Assembly (NCBI RefSeq): GCF_947507565.1
Contig: NC_089187.1
Span: 1,116,001 to 1,180,000, forward strand
Length of the DNA: 64,000 bases
Direction: 5' to 3'
Source: Oscarella lobularis
Lineage: Eukaryota > Porifera > Homoscleromorpha > Homosclerophorida > Oscarellidae
Shown here: piece after piece, positions 22,886 to 33,261 of the stretch
Position numbering within the stretch: position 1 is the first letter of the stretch
Layout of the letters: each line of letters starts with the position of its first letter
Translations under genes and position numbers: made by a program
Notes under the pieces: model-generated
The model's input: the letters and a program-made list of their open reading frames with translations, nothing else
Databases searched by the model: none
What the model was told of the DNA's origin: nothing

Positions 22886-23325
22886 GCCCATCTTTGGTTA
22901 TTGAGTGAAAGGTATTATAGTTGCTTGCAATTAGATAACTAATTAAATGGCACCGTAGTGGACTAGAGCTAGAAGGACAGGAGAATACAGCGGAAACGAA
23001 ACGGAAACGGAAGAGAAGCAGTGGGAAGATACTGTGCAGAAAACGTTTGTCGAAACGTTGAATGTCTTAAGGTGTGCCTGTAATAGTAATGATTAACACA
23101 AACGCATTGGCCTTTTAAAGAGAATGCTCAGAGTAGAGAAAAAATACTGAAGACGAGTCGAGTCATTTTGCCAAGCACGTGCACGGCTGCCGTCATCGAT
23201 CGTCTGTCTCCAGCTAAGCGTGCCTTAGCAAGGGTAAAATTTTGTAGAGGAGGTCCTAATGGCAGTTGAATTTGACAATATGTAGGGTAGTGATATTTAC
23301 ATACTACGATACAGTATTATTGATA

Positions 23326-23354
23326 CAGTGCCGGCCAGCATAAACGCCCCCCCG
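23326..23354 (+). repeat. Left TIR of HIRAN element 1
   Basis: Begins CAGTGCCGGCCAGCATAAAC and continues into a C-run; preceded by TA. The C-run is two bases longer than in the right TIR. Confidence 0.9.
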
Positions 23355-23781
23355 CTGATATTTATTATCTTGGCGCGCAGTTTGAATTTGGTAAGGGGTG
23401 GCCTTTCTTTACTTTGTTCCTTCAATGTGGAGTCCATAAATCTTTAATAGTTTCCTTTGGTTACGCTATACATGTAGAGAAGATTGTCCAGATAAGGCAT
23501 CTTGCTCCTTTGATCGTTTTACAGCAAATTCCTTAAGAAATTTTTATTCCTTGACGTTTTGTTTCGCAGTTTTTTGTACTTCGTTTACGCACTATCTGCA
23601 AGCAGCTTGTCAGAAAGTTTTTGCATTTTATGCGCGCAATCATGTGTTTCAATTATTCGCGTACGGAAGAGAAATTCCTTACCATTTCTTCATTTAACGA
23701 ATAACAAATTCTTTTCTTTGCATTCCGTGCTTGATTGATCGCCTATTAAAAGATTGTTAGAAAATATTTGCGATTTGCTTA

Positions 23782-24677
23782 TTGGTTTCAGAAATAATAA
23801 TGGTATTTAATTTCATACGTGACACGTGCACAGCGCATGCGATTTTGCTTAACGCACGCGTTGCTCAGATGTCGTTTCGCTGTTTTTTCACAATTTGTCG
23901 GCTCCAAGGAACGCGAATGCGTCAAGGATCGTCGTCATTAAGCGAAGGAACCGAGATTACGTTATTACGTGAAAGAGACAACGCAAAAGACCAAAATGCT
24001 ATTCGAGCATCGTTCCGCGGCTCGACAGTGGGGTATATAGAACGTGATGTGGCTTCAATTCTGGCTCGACCTATTGATGATAACATTCTGGTAGTCTCAG
24101 GGTGAGTAGATCGCTCTTGAAATTCGCGTGCATTGCTAGACCGGCCGTTCTCAGCAAATTGAGTGGCAAGCCCCATTCTTCTCATCCTGAGGGCAACTAC
24201 AGTTGGCGTTACCGATCTTGGGACATCCAGCTGAAAGTGGAGTTTACTGGTCAAACGACGATTGGAAGAAAAGAAGAAATTTATCAGGATTTTTTATCAA
24301 AGAAATACTATTCTTGGAAGGAGGTGCCGGCAGGGTATAGAGGCTCTACCATACCTGTTGGAGAATCAATGGTCATCCCAGTGCTGTCAGAGAACGTCGA
24401 ATTAGACAGTGAGGAAGAGAGCCAGGTAGTTGTTTCTTTTAACAAAATTCAGCAAAGGGCGACAGACAGTAGAGACGAAGAGAATGCTCCTACTTCCGAA
24501 GTGGAGAATGAAGACGATGAAAACGTAACGGGAAACAGAGAAGAAAACCTAGATACAGTAGAAAGCCAGTCCGAGGAAGAAGAAGAAGAGAAAGAGGAGA
24601 GTGATGTGTCATCGCCTCCCTCAAAGATCCCCCCGGCTAGAATATTGCTGGAATTGCGGGCAGAGACTGCTACGTAA
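23782..24677 (+). CDS. HIRAN-domain passenger protein (spliced, 280 aa)
   Basis: A 53-bp intron at 24,102-24,154 (donor GTGAGT, acceptor TCTCAG) joins two open exons in phase 2 to give about 280 residues without internal stops. Exon 1 carries a HIRAN-like core: EGTEITLLRERDNAKDQNAI, then STVGYIERDVASILA and DDNILVVSG. Exon 2 gives WDIQLKVEFTG, matching the last strand of the domain, and ends in a long acidic tail (EDDENVTGNREE, SEEEEEEKEES). In HLTF, HIRAN binds 3' ends of single-stranded DNA; here the domain stands alone without helicase. It is convergent with the transposase and within the same TIRs, so it is a transposon passenger gene. The start chosen is the first ATG at 23,782; the ATG at 23,800 is also possible. 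Confidence 0.72.
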
Positions 24678-24779
24678 GCGTACGGATGTTACACTTAGTT
24701 ATTGCTGGAAATGTGGCGTAAACCTGGTAGTTGTTTTTCAGTGACAAACCAACAATACATGTTCACTAAAAACACATGC

Positions 24780-26336
24780 TTACAGCTGTTCACCAAGAAT
24801 TCGCCTATGGGATTTGTATACTTTTGCAGCGTTCTCTACAGTCCATCCACTACTGCCTTTCGCGTAAGCTTCAACGTATTCGCGACATTTTCGAAAGAAT
24901 TTACGAATCATGTCGGTTGAGATGGAATCAAACACGACTGAGATTATCTGTCTCAACGAGACGATGTTATACCTGCACTTCTCTCTAGCAATCCTTTTTG
25001 CGACGCACCAAACCCTTTCGATTGGGTTCAACTCACAATGATACTTGGGAAGAACTCAGCAAATGTGCCCTCTGCCTTCGATCACCCTCTCCAGCAAAGA
25101 CTTCTCATTGGCAAAGTCGTCATGCTTCTCTAGAATGGCGACCATCTCCGCACGCTTTAGTCCAGCACAGTTGACACCTCTCTCTTCCAGAACAACTTTG
25201 AGACCTTTCGGTTTACCGTCGGGGAACACCATTTTAAAAGGCCTGCCGTTCCAGACAGTATCTCTCATTGTCGGCTGTTTCTTTCCTGACGACAAATTCA
25301 TGCGATCAGCAACGAGTGCGTCTTTTCCTTTTGATGCATGATTAGAACTGTGGTCGAAAATCCACAGCAGTGTGTACTGATCTCTCGGGTACTTCTCTTC
25401 CGCGATGGCTACGGCTTTCTCAACTTGATTTAAGAAGTGATCGGCCGTCCAAAAGCCGTCCCTATTTTTCCCGAATTCAAATTGCCTTCGCGCTTCTTTT
25501 CCTGGAATTCTAAGGAAGCCGTCGTGTTCTTCAATAAAGTCTGAGACCATGATCCCTGCCCCTCTCCCCTTTTTCCGTATGAAAAATTGGTCGTCCTGAC
25601 TCCAAGCCAATGTCTGGTCTTCGTTCGATTGGAAGACAGTCTCATCGTGGAAGATGGTAACGAGGTGCTTTTCCGCCAATGGATTGCCAAGAAAACCAGG
25701 TTGCTCGACGTCAGGCAAAGCATCATTAGGCAACGGCGGGACAAGATGGTCTTTTTCCAGCGATTGCAAATTTGACACGTATTCGGCACGACTTTTTACA
25801 ACATCTTCCCTCTCATGCCCATCCATATAAACCGACTTCTGTGAAGTCTTTCTCCGCGAAAAACCCAAGTCATGCAGAAAACGTTTTGCAGTCGTTTCGC
25901 TAACCTTTTTGGGAAATTCGTCGGGTAGTTGCAGCGAAGGAAGAAGTTGGTCATTGATGTAGCGCTGGAAATCTTTGATTGTCATATTTCCTTTTCCCTT
26001 GACGCAAGTATTTTCACGAATCCATTTGGTAGCTTCGCGTCGAACATCTTCATCATGCATGATGCTTACGCGACGATATTTCCCACGACCGTATGTAGGG
26101 AATTTGCCGCCGTTTGATTTCAAGTCAGTCATCCACACTCGAACGCTCTTCTCACCCACGCCGATCATCTTTCCCACTGCCTTCGCAGCACCTTTGACAG
26201 TTTTCTTTCCGCTTGTCCGCAGATGTCCATAGAAGAGCGCAGACACCATCTGGCGGACTTCACGGCCGCGCTCAGGCTCACGAATCCACTCCTGAGCAAT
26301 GGAATAAATATCTTTGTCCTGAAGAACAGCGCAATA

Positions 26337-26367
<31 letters not shown>

Positions 26368-26645
26368 GAATTTCCAGCGTCGTCGTCGTTCTCAGCGTCG
26401 TCTTCATTACCGGCAACAATGGTAGCATCGCTGTCGTCGTCCGAAAGCGAAGGATTGGCCACGACTGGAGTATTGGACTCAGTATTGACTGCGGGACAGG
26501 GGTCGGACTCTTCAAGCGTAGAAGGCCTCCGAATGGAATCCGACGACGTTTCATCCGATGTTCGACGTCTTTTTCGAATCGAATCCATTCTTTCGAGGAG
26601 CGCTCTAGGTTTTTTCCATCGATTATCGTTGCCCTTACTCTCCAT
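24780..26645 (-). pseudogene. IS630/Tc1-mariner-like DDE transposase with one in-frame stop
   Basis: About 620 codons with a single in-frame TGA at 25,058-25,056. Order: acidic N-terminus with an Asp run coded by a GTC repeat; a helix-turn-helix (TVKGAAKAVGKMIGVGEKSV); a second DNA-binding part (TIKDFQRYINDQLLP to RFLHDLGFSRRKTSQ); first catalytic Asp in VTIFHDETVFQSNED; second Asp in LLWIFDHSSNHASKG; a SAP-like helix pair (GVNCAGLKRAEMVAILEKHD); and, after the TGA, PKYHCELNPIERVW with the catalytic Glu. The stop falls eleven codons before that Glu, so the truncated product would lack the third catalytic residue. It would cut and rejoin at TA sites. A diverged relative lies at 40,085-41,808. 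Confidence 0.88.
26335..26372. repeat. GTC trinucleotide run inside transposase
   Basis: About ten consecutive GTC units on the plus strand encode a poly-aspartate tract in the minus-strand transposase N-terminus. Confidence 0.85.
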
Positions 26646-26854
26646 TGTTGAAGCTTTATCCGGGTGATTTCATGTGGGTCTAACGGTCAATTAAGGCAAT
26701 CAACCAATCAGCATGCGTTCACGTGAGCAACAAAATAAATATCACGCTTACGTCATGCAACCGTATTAATTCAAAAATGCATTCTATGCACTTTACAAAA
26801 ATGCCAATGCTGAGCTGCTCGAGATGATTTACAACACGAAAAAACAGTCACAAA

Positions 26855-26882
26855 GCGGGGGCGTTTATGCTGGCCGGCACTG
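26855..26882 (-). repeat. Right TIR of HIRAN element 1
   Basis: Reverse complement starts CAGTGCCGGCCAGCATAAAC followed by GCCCCCGC; followed by TA at 26,883-26,884. Confidence 0.9.
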
Positions 26883-26978
26883 TACTAATAATATTAATAT
26901 CTAAAAGGCGGTATATTCGAATAGCTTAATGCCTAGGTTCTTTGAACATGTGCTTCCTGCCACGGCACGGATCCCTCA

Positions 26979-28244
26979 TCAGACATAAAATAGTTTGTAA
27001 ATGTCCCTTATACTTGCTGCTCCCCTAGTGTAGTTCCCTCCAGAATGAGCCATTGGCAGCAAGCCTGTCAATGGACCGTCCTGTCTCCAAGTTCCCAAAG
27101 TAATACTATTCTCTTCATGGACGTCGACAAATCCGGCAGGGCAGTATACGGCTGACTCATTAACGCGTAAAAAATTATGCAGACTCACTGCTGCAAGAGA
27201 GATTTTTGTCGCTGTTTCTGGAAGGGCTATGAGTGGTCGTCGAAATATGCGCCATCGGGAGGCGAGGATGCCAAAAGCATTTTCGACAATTCTTCGAGAG
27301 ATCACGACTCAACCTGTTAGCTCATCTTTACTTTTGTAAGGATCCAAGTTACTGTACCTGTAGATAAAGGTGGCTTCTGCAACCGGCAAATGTCTCCCGG
27401 GGTACGGTCTTAGTACATTGCTCTTCAATGGAAATGCTTCGTCGCCTACAACAAATACGTAAGGAAGGTGGGAGTTGGCTGATATTTGCGACGTGGGCGG
27501 GAGACCGAGAGTTCCATCATCTAAAGATTTTCCGAAGGTAGAGTGAGAGAGAATTCCGCCGTCGCTCTGCCTGCCGTAGTTCCCAACATCAATGTATATA
27601 AAACGACAGTTCGCGTCGACCACAGCTAACAAGACGATGGAATGCGTGCCCTTGTAGTTATAAAACATAGAGCAAGCGTTTGCTGGTGCCTGGATCTCGA
27701 TATGTTTCTAGTCAATTGCTCCAACACAGTTTGGAAAATTCCATTGACGTTCGAATTGCTTTGCCACTGCCCTCCACTCCTCCACTGTGCTCGGACATCT
27801 AACGTAATTTTTCTTTAAGCTTTCCCATAAAGCCGTGCATGTCTCCTTAACGATCCATGATACGGTTGATTTGCCCATGTGAAACTCAAAGCTCATTGAT
27901 TATTGGGAATTGCCTGTGGCTAAATGTCTGATTGTTAACGCTAGTCTCTCCTGGGGAGATCTTTCAGGGCGCTCATATGTTGCACTACGATGAGCTCTTG
28001 CATGAACTAAACGATACAATTTGCAGCAATTTTTCAAACGTGGTCGGCGACATTCTCAAATAGGCAAAAAGCCTTGCCTATCACATATACGCAGCTCCTG
28101 CACCAAGTAGTGATAGGCACCATGCTTCTTCCGGCAGGCATTTCGAGGCCGAACCCAACATTGTCGCCTGGGCTTTGGACGGAGTCTACGGTAAATCGTC
28201 CAGAGAAGCATCAAAACAACGAGAGATTCATCAATATACGGCAT
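26979..28244 (-). pseudogene. PIF/Harbinger nuclease (HARBI1-like), three in-frame stops
   Basis: The DDE nuclease of PIF/Harbinger transposons. Read continuously on the minus strand it shows ERLALTIRHLATGNSQ, then stop (TAA) where these proteins have Gln, SMSFEFHMGKSTVSWI, NFPNCVGAID then stop (TAG) where Gly-Lys-His is usual, YIDVGNYGRQSDGGILSHST, YVFVVGDEAFPL (second Asp), a stop (TGA) before RRIVENAFGILASRWRIF (catalytic Glu), and SLAAVSLHNFLRVNE. All segments are in one frame, so decay is by nonsense changes alone. The Myb-like partner gene of these elements is not seen. It starts directly right of HIRAN element 1; TIRs were not found. Confidence 0.9.
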
Positions 28245-29100
28245 GCATCTTCAGGATCGAAATAGTAGCAAATATTTCTTTGTTTAGAGCGCGTTATATA
28301 AGTAACGGTGGACCAATAGTGTACTGTGAACGGGCTTACGCTACGCTGAACGCTACGCTCGTTGACGCTACGCTGACGCTCGACGCTACGCTTGCCGAGC
28401 GTCGTTACTGTGAACAAGGCTTTATACACTAACGGTAACCCACCAAGAAACAACTTGCGGGCTTAGTCGAACAGCCAATGCGACGTTGGCGCCGTCCGTC
28501 TGTACACGTGGCGTCGGATGGTTCTCTTGGAGAATTAGACGAAAAAAGCGGTAAGGATCTGTTGCACTGTTTTCAGTTTCTTAGGTGTATTTTACTTCTT
28601 AGAAGCGAAAGCCGAAAAAATTCTCAGAGACGGTAAAAGACAAGAAAATCTTTATTTTTCTTTTGCAGTAGACGAATTTTGGAGAAACGCTCCGCAAGGT
28701 ATGGTTTGCTTACAGTAACGAGTGAATAAGTCTCTTTCATAACATGTTTCGAATTTCGTAACTATATCATCTTCTAACTTTTATTGCTTAGAGCTATAAA
28801 TTTTTGTTTTTGTAGCTTTAGAATTAAAAGCGTCACGTGTTATAGAATCACGAGCCTGGGCAGGAGGCGAAAAAGAAAAGCAGAAAAACGTGAAAGTCTT
28901 TTCCACCGCTATTCAAGCGAAGTAAAGTAAACACCTACTAATGTAGTACGCCAATTTTTTCTTTAATTAACAGACTGGATAATCGGGGCCTGAAAAGAGC
29001 GAGGGATGTTGTAAGGCAGGAAGTTATAAGGCAGGCCGGAGGCGAAAAGTGGTACTTCGGTGTGAGACGCCTACTTTCCGCCAAATGGCAGAGAGTACTA
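28245..29100. other. Noncoding, with GACGCTACGCT tandem words
   Basis: At 28,336-28,402 the words GACGCTACGCT/GAACGCTACGCT repeat five times at irregular spacing, flanked on both sides by TACTGTGAAC (28,320 and 28,407). This could be the left terminal region of the Harbinger element. The rest (28,450-29,100) holds nothing recognisable. Confidence 0.45.
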
Positions 29101-30090
29101 CAGTCTATTCGCCGTGACCTCATACTCACGCGATCTGTAATAATGTTCCCGAATGAGGATTACATATTATATAACTTATACCGTTCGAATTGTTACGTCG
29201 TCGGATTAGAGCGAAAAACAAGGGCTGCACCCTGAATGAAGCCGTTTTCGTAACCTTAGCATAGAAATTAGTTGTAATTATTTAAATTTTTTAGATCTCT
29301 TGCCGGCATGAAAAATGATAAGCCTCTGCCCCTTTCCGCTAGGACGCTTGAAGCCTCCCTTTCCTTTGTCGTCGTACCATATTCGCTCTGGAGCGGCGTG
29401 GGCATTTAACCACGTCTCGTCGAGATAAATTATTGGACGATCATCGTCTCTCAAGCGACGAACGGACCGCACGTACTTGTGCCTAGATCTCTTCTTTCGT
29501 AGAGAAATGTTTTTCCATTGCGCTGGTGGTAGCGGAAGCCCATGGACTTCAGCAATTTGAATAGAGTGCTTCGACCTCCAGGAAATGCGTCTTTGGTCGG
29601 CAAGGCGGCAAGAGTGGTGTCTAAGGTAGGATACTTCCGCTGCTCGTACATTTCATGCATTGTTCGTCGTATCACGCCTCTGTCAAAATCGTCGACGTTG
29701 TCGAATGTTGTAACGAGTGCGTTTAGCAGGCGAATCGTGAATTTGCCCGTCTTTGGCGGTAGATTCACCATCGATGTATTGCAGTCAGCGTCGATCGGCA
29801 GGAACCTGTGTCCTTCATTAGGCGTTTCATGACGTGCTGCTTCCCGATTGCATGACGATTAACTTTTCGTCTTCGAAAAACGCGCGGACTTTCTCGACAA
29901 GGCGCTTTTCTCGTTCGTTTTCCTTGCTGTGACATTTCGAACGGTACTCAACGCTTTGTTCGTCGTACGCTCACGGGCTGGACGTATGCAGAAAGGTAAG
30001 TATGCATACGTAGTTAAGTTTATTACACGCCCACTAATTAGAAAAGGGAGGGGTCGTCTCTTCCTGTATGAGGTCACGGCGAATAGACTG
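29101..30090. mobile_element. Internally deleted mariner-like element, 990 bp
   Basis: The 25-bp ends are perfect inverted repeats: CAGTCTATTCGCCGTGACCT... at 29,101-29,125 and its reverse complement at 30,066-30,090. TA flanks both ends (29,099-29,100; 30,091-30,092). Inside lies only the N-terminal part of a transposase, so about the last third of the gene has been lost. The TIR matches about 20 of 25 positions of the TIR of the full-length element at 52,128-54,115, consistent with their related transposases. Confidence 0.9.
29199..29832 (-). pseudogene. Mariner-like transposase, truncated
   Basis: Two frames. The upstream one gives DDFDRGVIRRTMHEMYEQRK, then GGRSTLFKLLKSMGFRYHQR. After a frameshift near 29,465 the other gives DRPIIYLDETWLNAHAAPER (first catalytic Asp), GGFKRPSGKGQRLIIFHAG. 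A 49-bp GC-AG intron at 29,255-29,303 would continue the protein as YENGFIQGAALVFRSNPTT; the homologous 52-kb gene has a 48-bp GT-AG intron at the same place. Homology stops at about 29,199, before the second Asp and the Glu. This copy cannot be catalytic. Confidence 0.83.
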
Positions 30091-30092
30091 TA

Positions 30093-33000
30093 GTGAAGTT
30101 TATGCAAATGTGACGTCTAATCGTTTCTTTTGATGTCATAGACAGCTACCAGCCTCTTCATACTGAGGAGTTACAAACGGTGGACTGCTGCTGAAAACGA
30201 CATCGTCGTTTCAAAGTTGTGAAAAATATCAGCACAGGAGCGAAAGACGGAGCAATACGAAACAGTTGCAAAAAAAGATCGAAAACGACGGCATCAAACA
30301 AAGATCCAGTAAGAAACGGTCTTTCATTACCCATGTCGCCCAGACTTCACCGCTATCAGCGTCGTCCTGTGTTAAATGTGCGGACAGAAATTTTGACAGA
30401 ATAACATATTGCACTCTTCAGCAATCTCTTGAGTTGTAGGAGTTGTTCCAGGTGGGGCGACTATTGAAGTCAAGCCAAGCGAAGTCATCGGACATTCACG
30501 CACTTTTCTTTTATCTATCTGAACAAGATCTTAAAGGTTCTGATGAATATCTTTTACGTTTCGTGATATTTTGATTATGAAGGTTTCTTTTGTGAATACC
30601 GCCCTTACTTTGAAGACAAACGTCCCGACGGCAATGTCGAAGGTTTTGTCTAATCAACGATGCGCTAGAGGCGATAGTTAATTTAGAAGCAGCAGGAAGG
30701 AGCAATATGCTAATGGACATAGCGATCAGCATTGGTCAAACACAAAATCTCGTCTTCGCTTTCATCGCATTTCTACTGGGTATATTGAACACCATATTCG
30801 TTTTTTCCTTGCTAGACAAACAAATGCTGTATAGATTGCAAAGAATACTACTAACTTTTTAATAAGCCTTAGGAATTTCCACGTTTCATCTTGTCCGGAC
30901 AACTGCATGTCATGGTGTAAAACTATGTTTCACAACTTTAGTCAAAGATAACGGTGTTTGCACGGAGGTCTTTGTTGGGCGTCAGGAACACTTTTTCCAT
31001 AGTGAAATGACTCCTGAAAAGTAGTATTTATATTCTTATTTCTGCTTTCTTCAGCCATTTAATTAATCACGTCGTTTACTTTAGACTTGCACAATCGTTT
31101 CCTGTGTATCGGAGACCTTATTCTATCATTCTATCGACTGCAATCTAAAAGAAATTGTGCAAAAGGTGCCAACATTTAGGTAGACATTCTAAACTACGGG
31201 TCAAGTCATGATCGTCTTTTTAGCAGTCGCAAGCAGTAATTGATGCTTACAACACGCATCCCACGTCTGCGTTCTTGCTTAATTAATTAAAGCCGACTCC
31301 TGCAGTGTGTCTCCTACGGTGCTGCAGTCCATACTTAGCGGTAGTTAATCCAGCCAAGCAATTCAACTTAGCAAGAGATAACAAAATACTTAAAAACCTT
31401 TTTCAAGTGCGCAGGCTTTCTCTCCCCTGATATGTATAGGCAAACATTGCATGCGTAGTATTTGCCCATGACAAGGCTCACTGCGGCGACGGTTACCGTT
31501 TCGACGTGGATCCGGGGCTAATAGAGATAGCAGAGCCAAGCCTTCCGTGTTATGGCCGTCAGCTGGTTTGAAAGAGGAATACACATATTCCCCATAGTTC
31601 TCGAGAGGGATAGATGCAGTTTCCTCGCTGTAAATACTTTCTTCCAGCTTCTCATTCTAGCACAAGATCTTCACTCTTGCAGTTAAATAATGTTATTTTA
31701 GAAGAGAAGTTATTTAGGCCAAAACGCCTACGTGGGGAACCTCCACAGCTATTTCCTGGTAGCTTCTGTATCGACTTCTAAAAGAAAAAATAACTTTCTT
31801 GCTCTGTCTTCCAAGTAGATTCTCCAAAAGCACTGACGCTGTGAATTGAAGGAAGTCTTAATAACTTAAACTTCTATATCAGATTTTCCAACCGTGGTTT
31901 TAGCTTGATCTTTCAAAGGCATTAATCTTTGTACAGCAAATCTTCAAATCTTTCTTTTGTTCTGTCATGACACGGTACTGCTCCACTAAATTGTAATGCC
32001 TCTGTTTCCTTTTTAGATCAAGGAAATGAGCTAGACCTACACCCTCCTCACGCTAATTCCAATAAGCCCAGATTTGAAATGCGTTTTGTATAACAAGACT
32101 GTAAGAGTAAAGCCATTGCATGCTACTATTATTAACTACATACGTATGTGTTGCTAAAAATGCTTACTTGTTTTACTTAAACAAATGGGCGGAGGAAATC
32201 AATTAGCTTGAAGGATTCACTGCATGTCAGAAAAATATGATTATCCTTTTAAAGAAAACGGTCGAAAAAATCAAGCCTTTAGGTCATACAATTTTCTTCC
32301 AGACTTGTATTGCATTAAGTAAAATCAACAACGGCTTTCATTTAGTTATGTCGTTTACAGAAATGATACCTATTTTAGAACAGTGTAAAAAGTTTGCAAT
32401 CGCATAAGCGGAAAATTTACCATGAACCCGTTAGAACCTTACTTCGAAAAACATCGATATTGTAACGCTGGCCTAAGGCGTTACGTGTAAACTCCTCTTT
32501 ATTAGCTTTCTGGACGATACTCCGGAGCTCTTGAAAAGGACACACACCCGATACGTACCCAGACAAGAACAACGCTCGCCAGCAAAAAAATCGTTTATGT
32601 CGTCTGGTTCGTGACGGACCAATGAAAGGCTACGTAGGCTCACTTAGTTCCCGGCCTTACAATATTAAGGAAGATGCTCTCTTTATTCGCAAAAGTCTCA
32701 ATCATTACATAGAGATAATTGAAGATGGAACGCCCAGTGCCTTGTTCCCTCTAAACTTAGTGACGTTTATCTACTTTTAGGCTTACAATTGCAAAAAAAA
32801 TTTCTGGAGAAGAAAGATTAGACAGTCGCATTTTTGAACTGTTGAAGACATGAAGACGTGCATCACGTAAGATTGCTTTTTCAGACTTAGCTAAACAGCT
32901 ATACTGCCGAGTTAGAGAAGAAAAAGCAATTTTCATCATCATGGTACTTAGAGAGAAGCGCCTTGTGAATACTCAGAAACCTGCTGTGCATTCTCTTCTG

Positions 33001-33261
33001 CACTAATTGCTGCGTGCTATAGCATGTTTAATATAGCACTTAACGCTTTTTCTAAGAGTATGCCGCACGCTTTTATTTTGGTATCTAAAAAATTAGCCTA
33101 ACGCGATAAGTGCACGTCTAGACACAAAACGGCTTAATCTGACCCATTGAAAAATTTTCTGCGATCGCTGAAGCTAAACCCAAATAGAAAATAGCATTTA
33201 GGCTATTTCACAATCTCCACTTTTCAATTCTACGCTAAAGGCTTTCTTTCGCAAAAAAATA
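30093..33261. other. 3.2 kb without recognisable genes
   Basis: AT-rich DNA; all open frames are under 75 codons and show no domain. No terminal repeats or tRNA-like boxes were noticed. It separates the small mariner-like element from the truncated Helitron. Confidence 0.55.

Larger units (their letters stand above)
22589..23325. other. hAT 5' flank and AT-rich spacer
   Basis: No gene. The part next to the hAT start holds a 10-bp hairpin and a cluster of GTATCGATAC palindromes (listed separately). The remainder, about 22,900-23,325, is AT-rich with no recognisable content. Confidence 0.5.
23326..26882. mobile_element. Complete TIR transposon with HIRAN gene and DDE transposase (element 1)
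   Basis: Left end CAGTGCCGGCCAGCATAAAC at 23,326 and its reverse complement ending at 26,882 form inverted repeats of about 26-30 bp with one small indel. TA flanks both sides (23,324-23,325 and 26,883-26,884), the target duplication of the IS630-Tc1-mariner superfamily. The 3,557-bp interior holds two convergent genes: a HIRAN-domain gene on the plus strand (left) and a long transposase on the minus strand (right). A second element with the same layout lies at 38,893-42,418. Only one nonsense codon in the transposase prevents this copy from being intact. Confidence 0.9.

Noticed and set aside
26213-26667. Plus-strand frames with poly-Val or poly-Arg runs
   Set aside because: Antisense shadows of the poly-Asp tract in the transposase.
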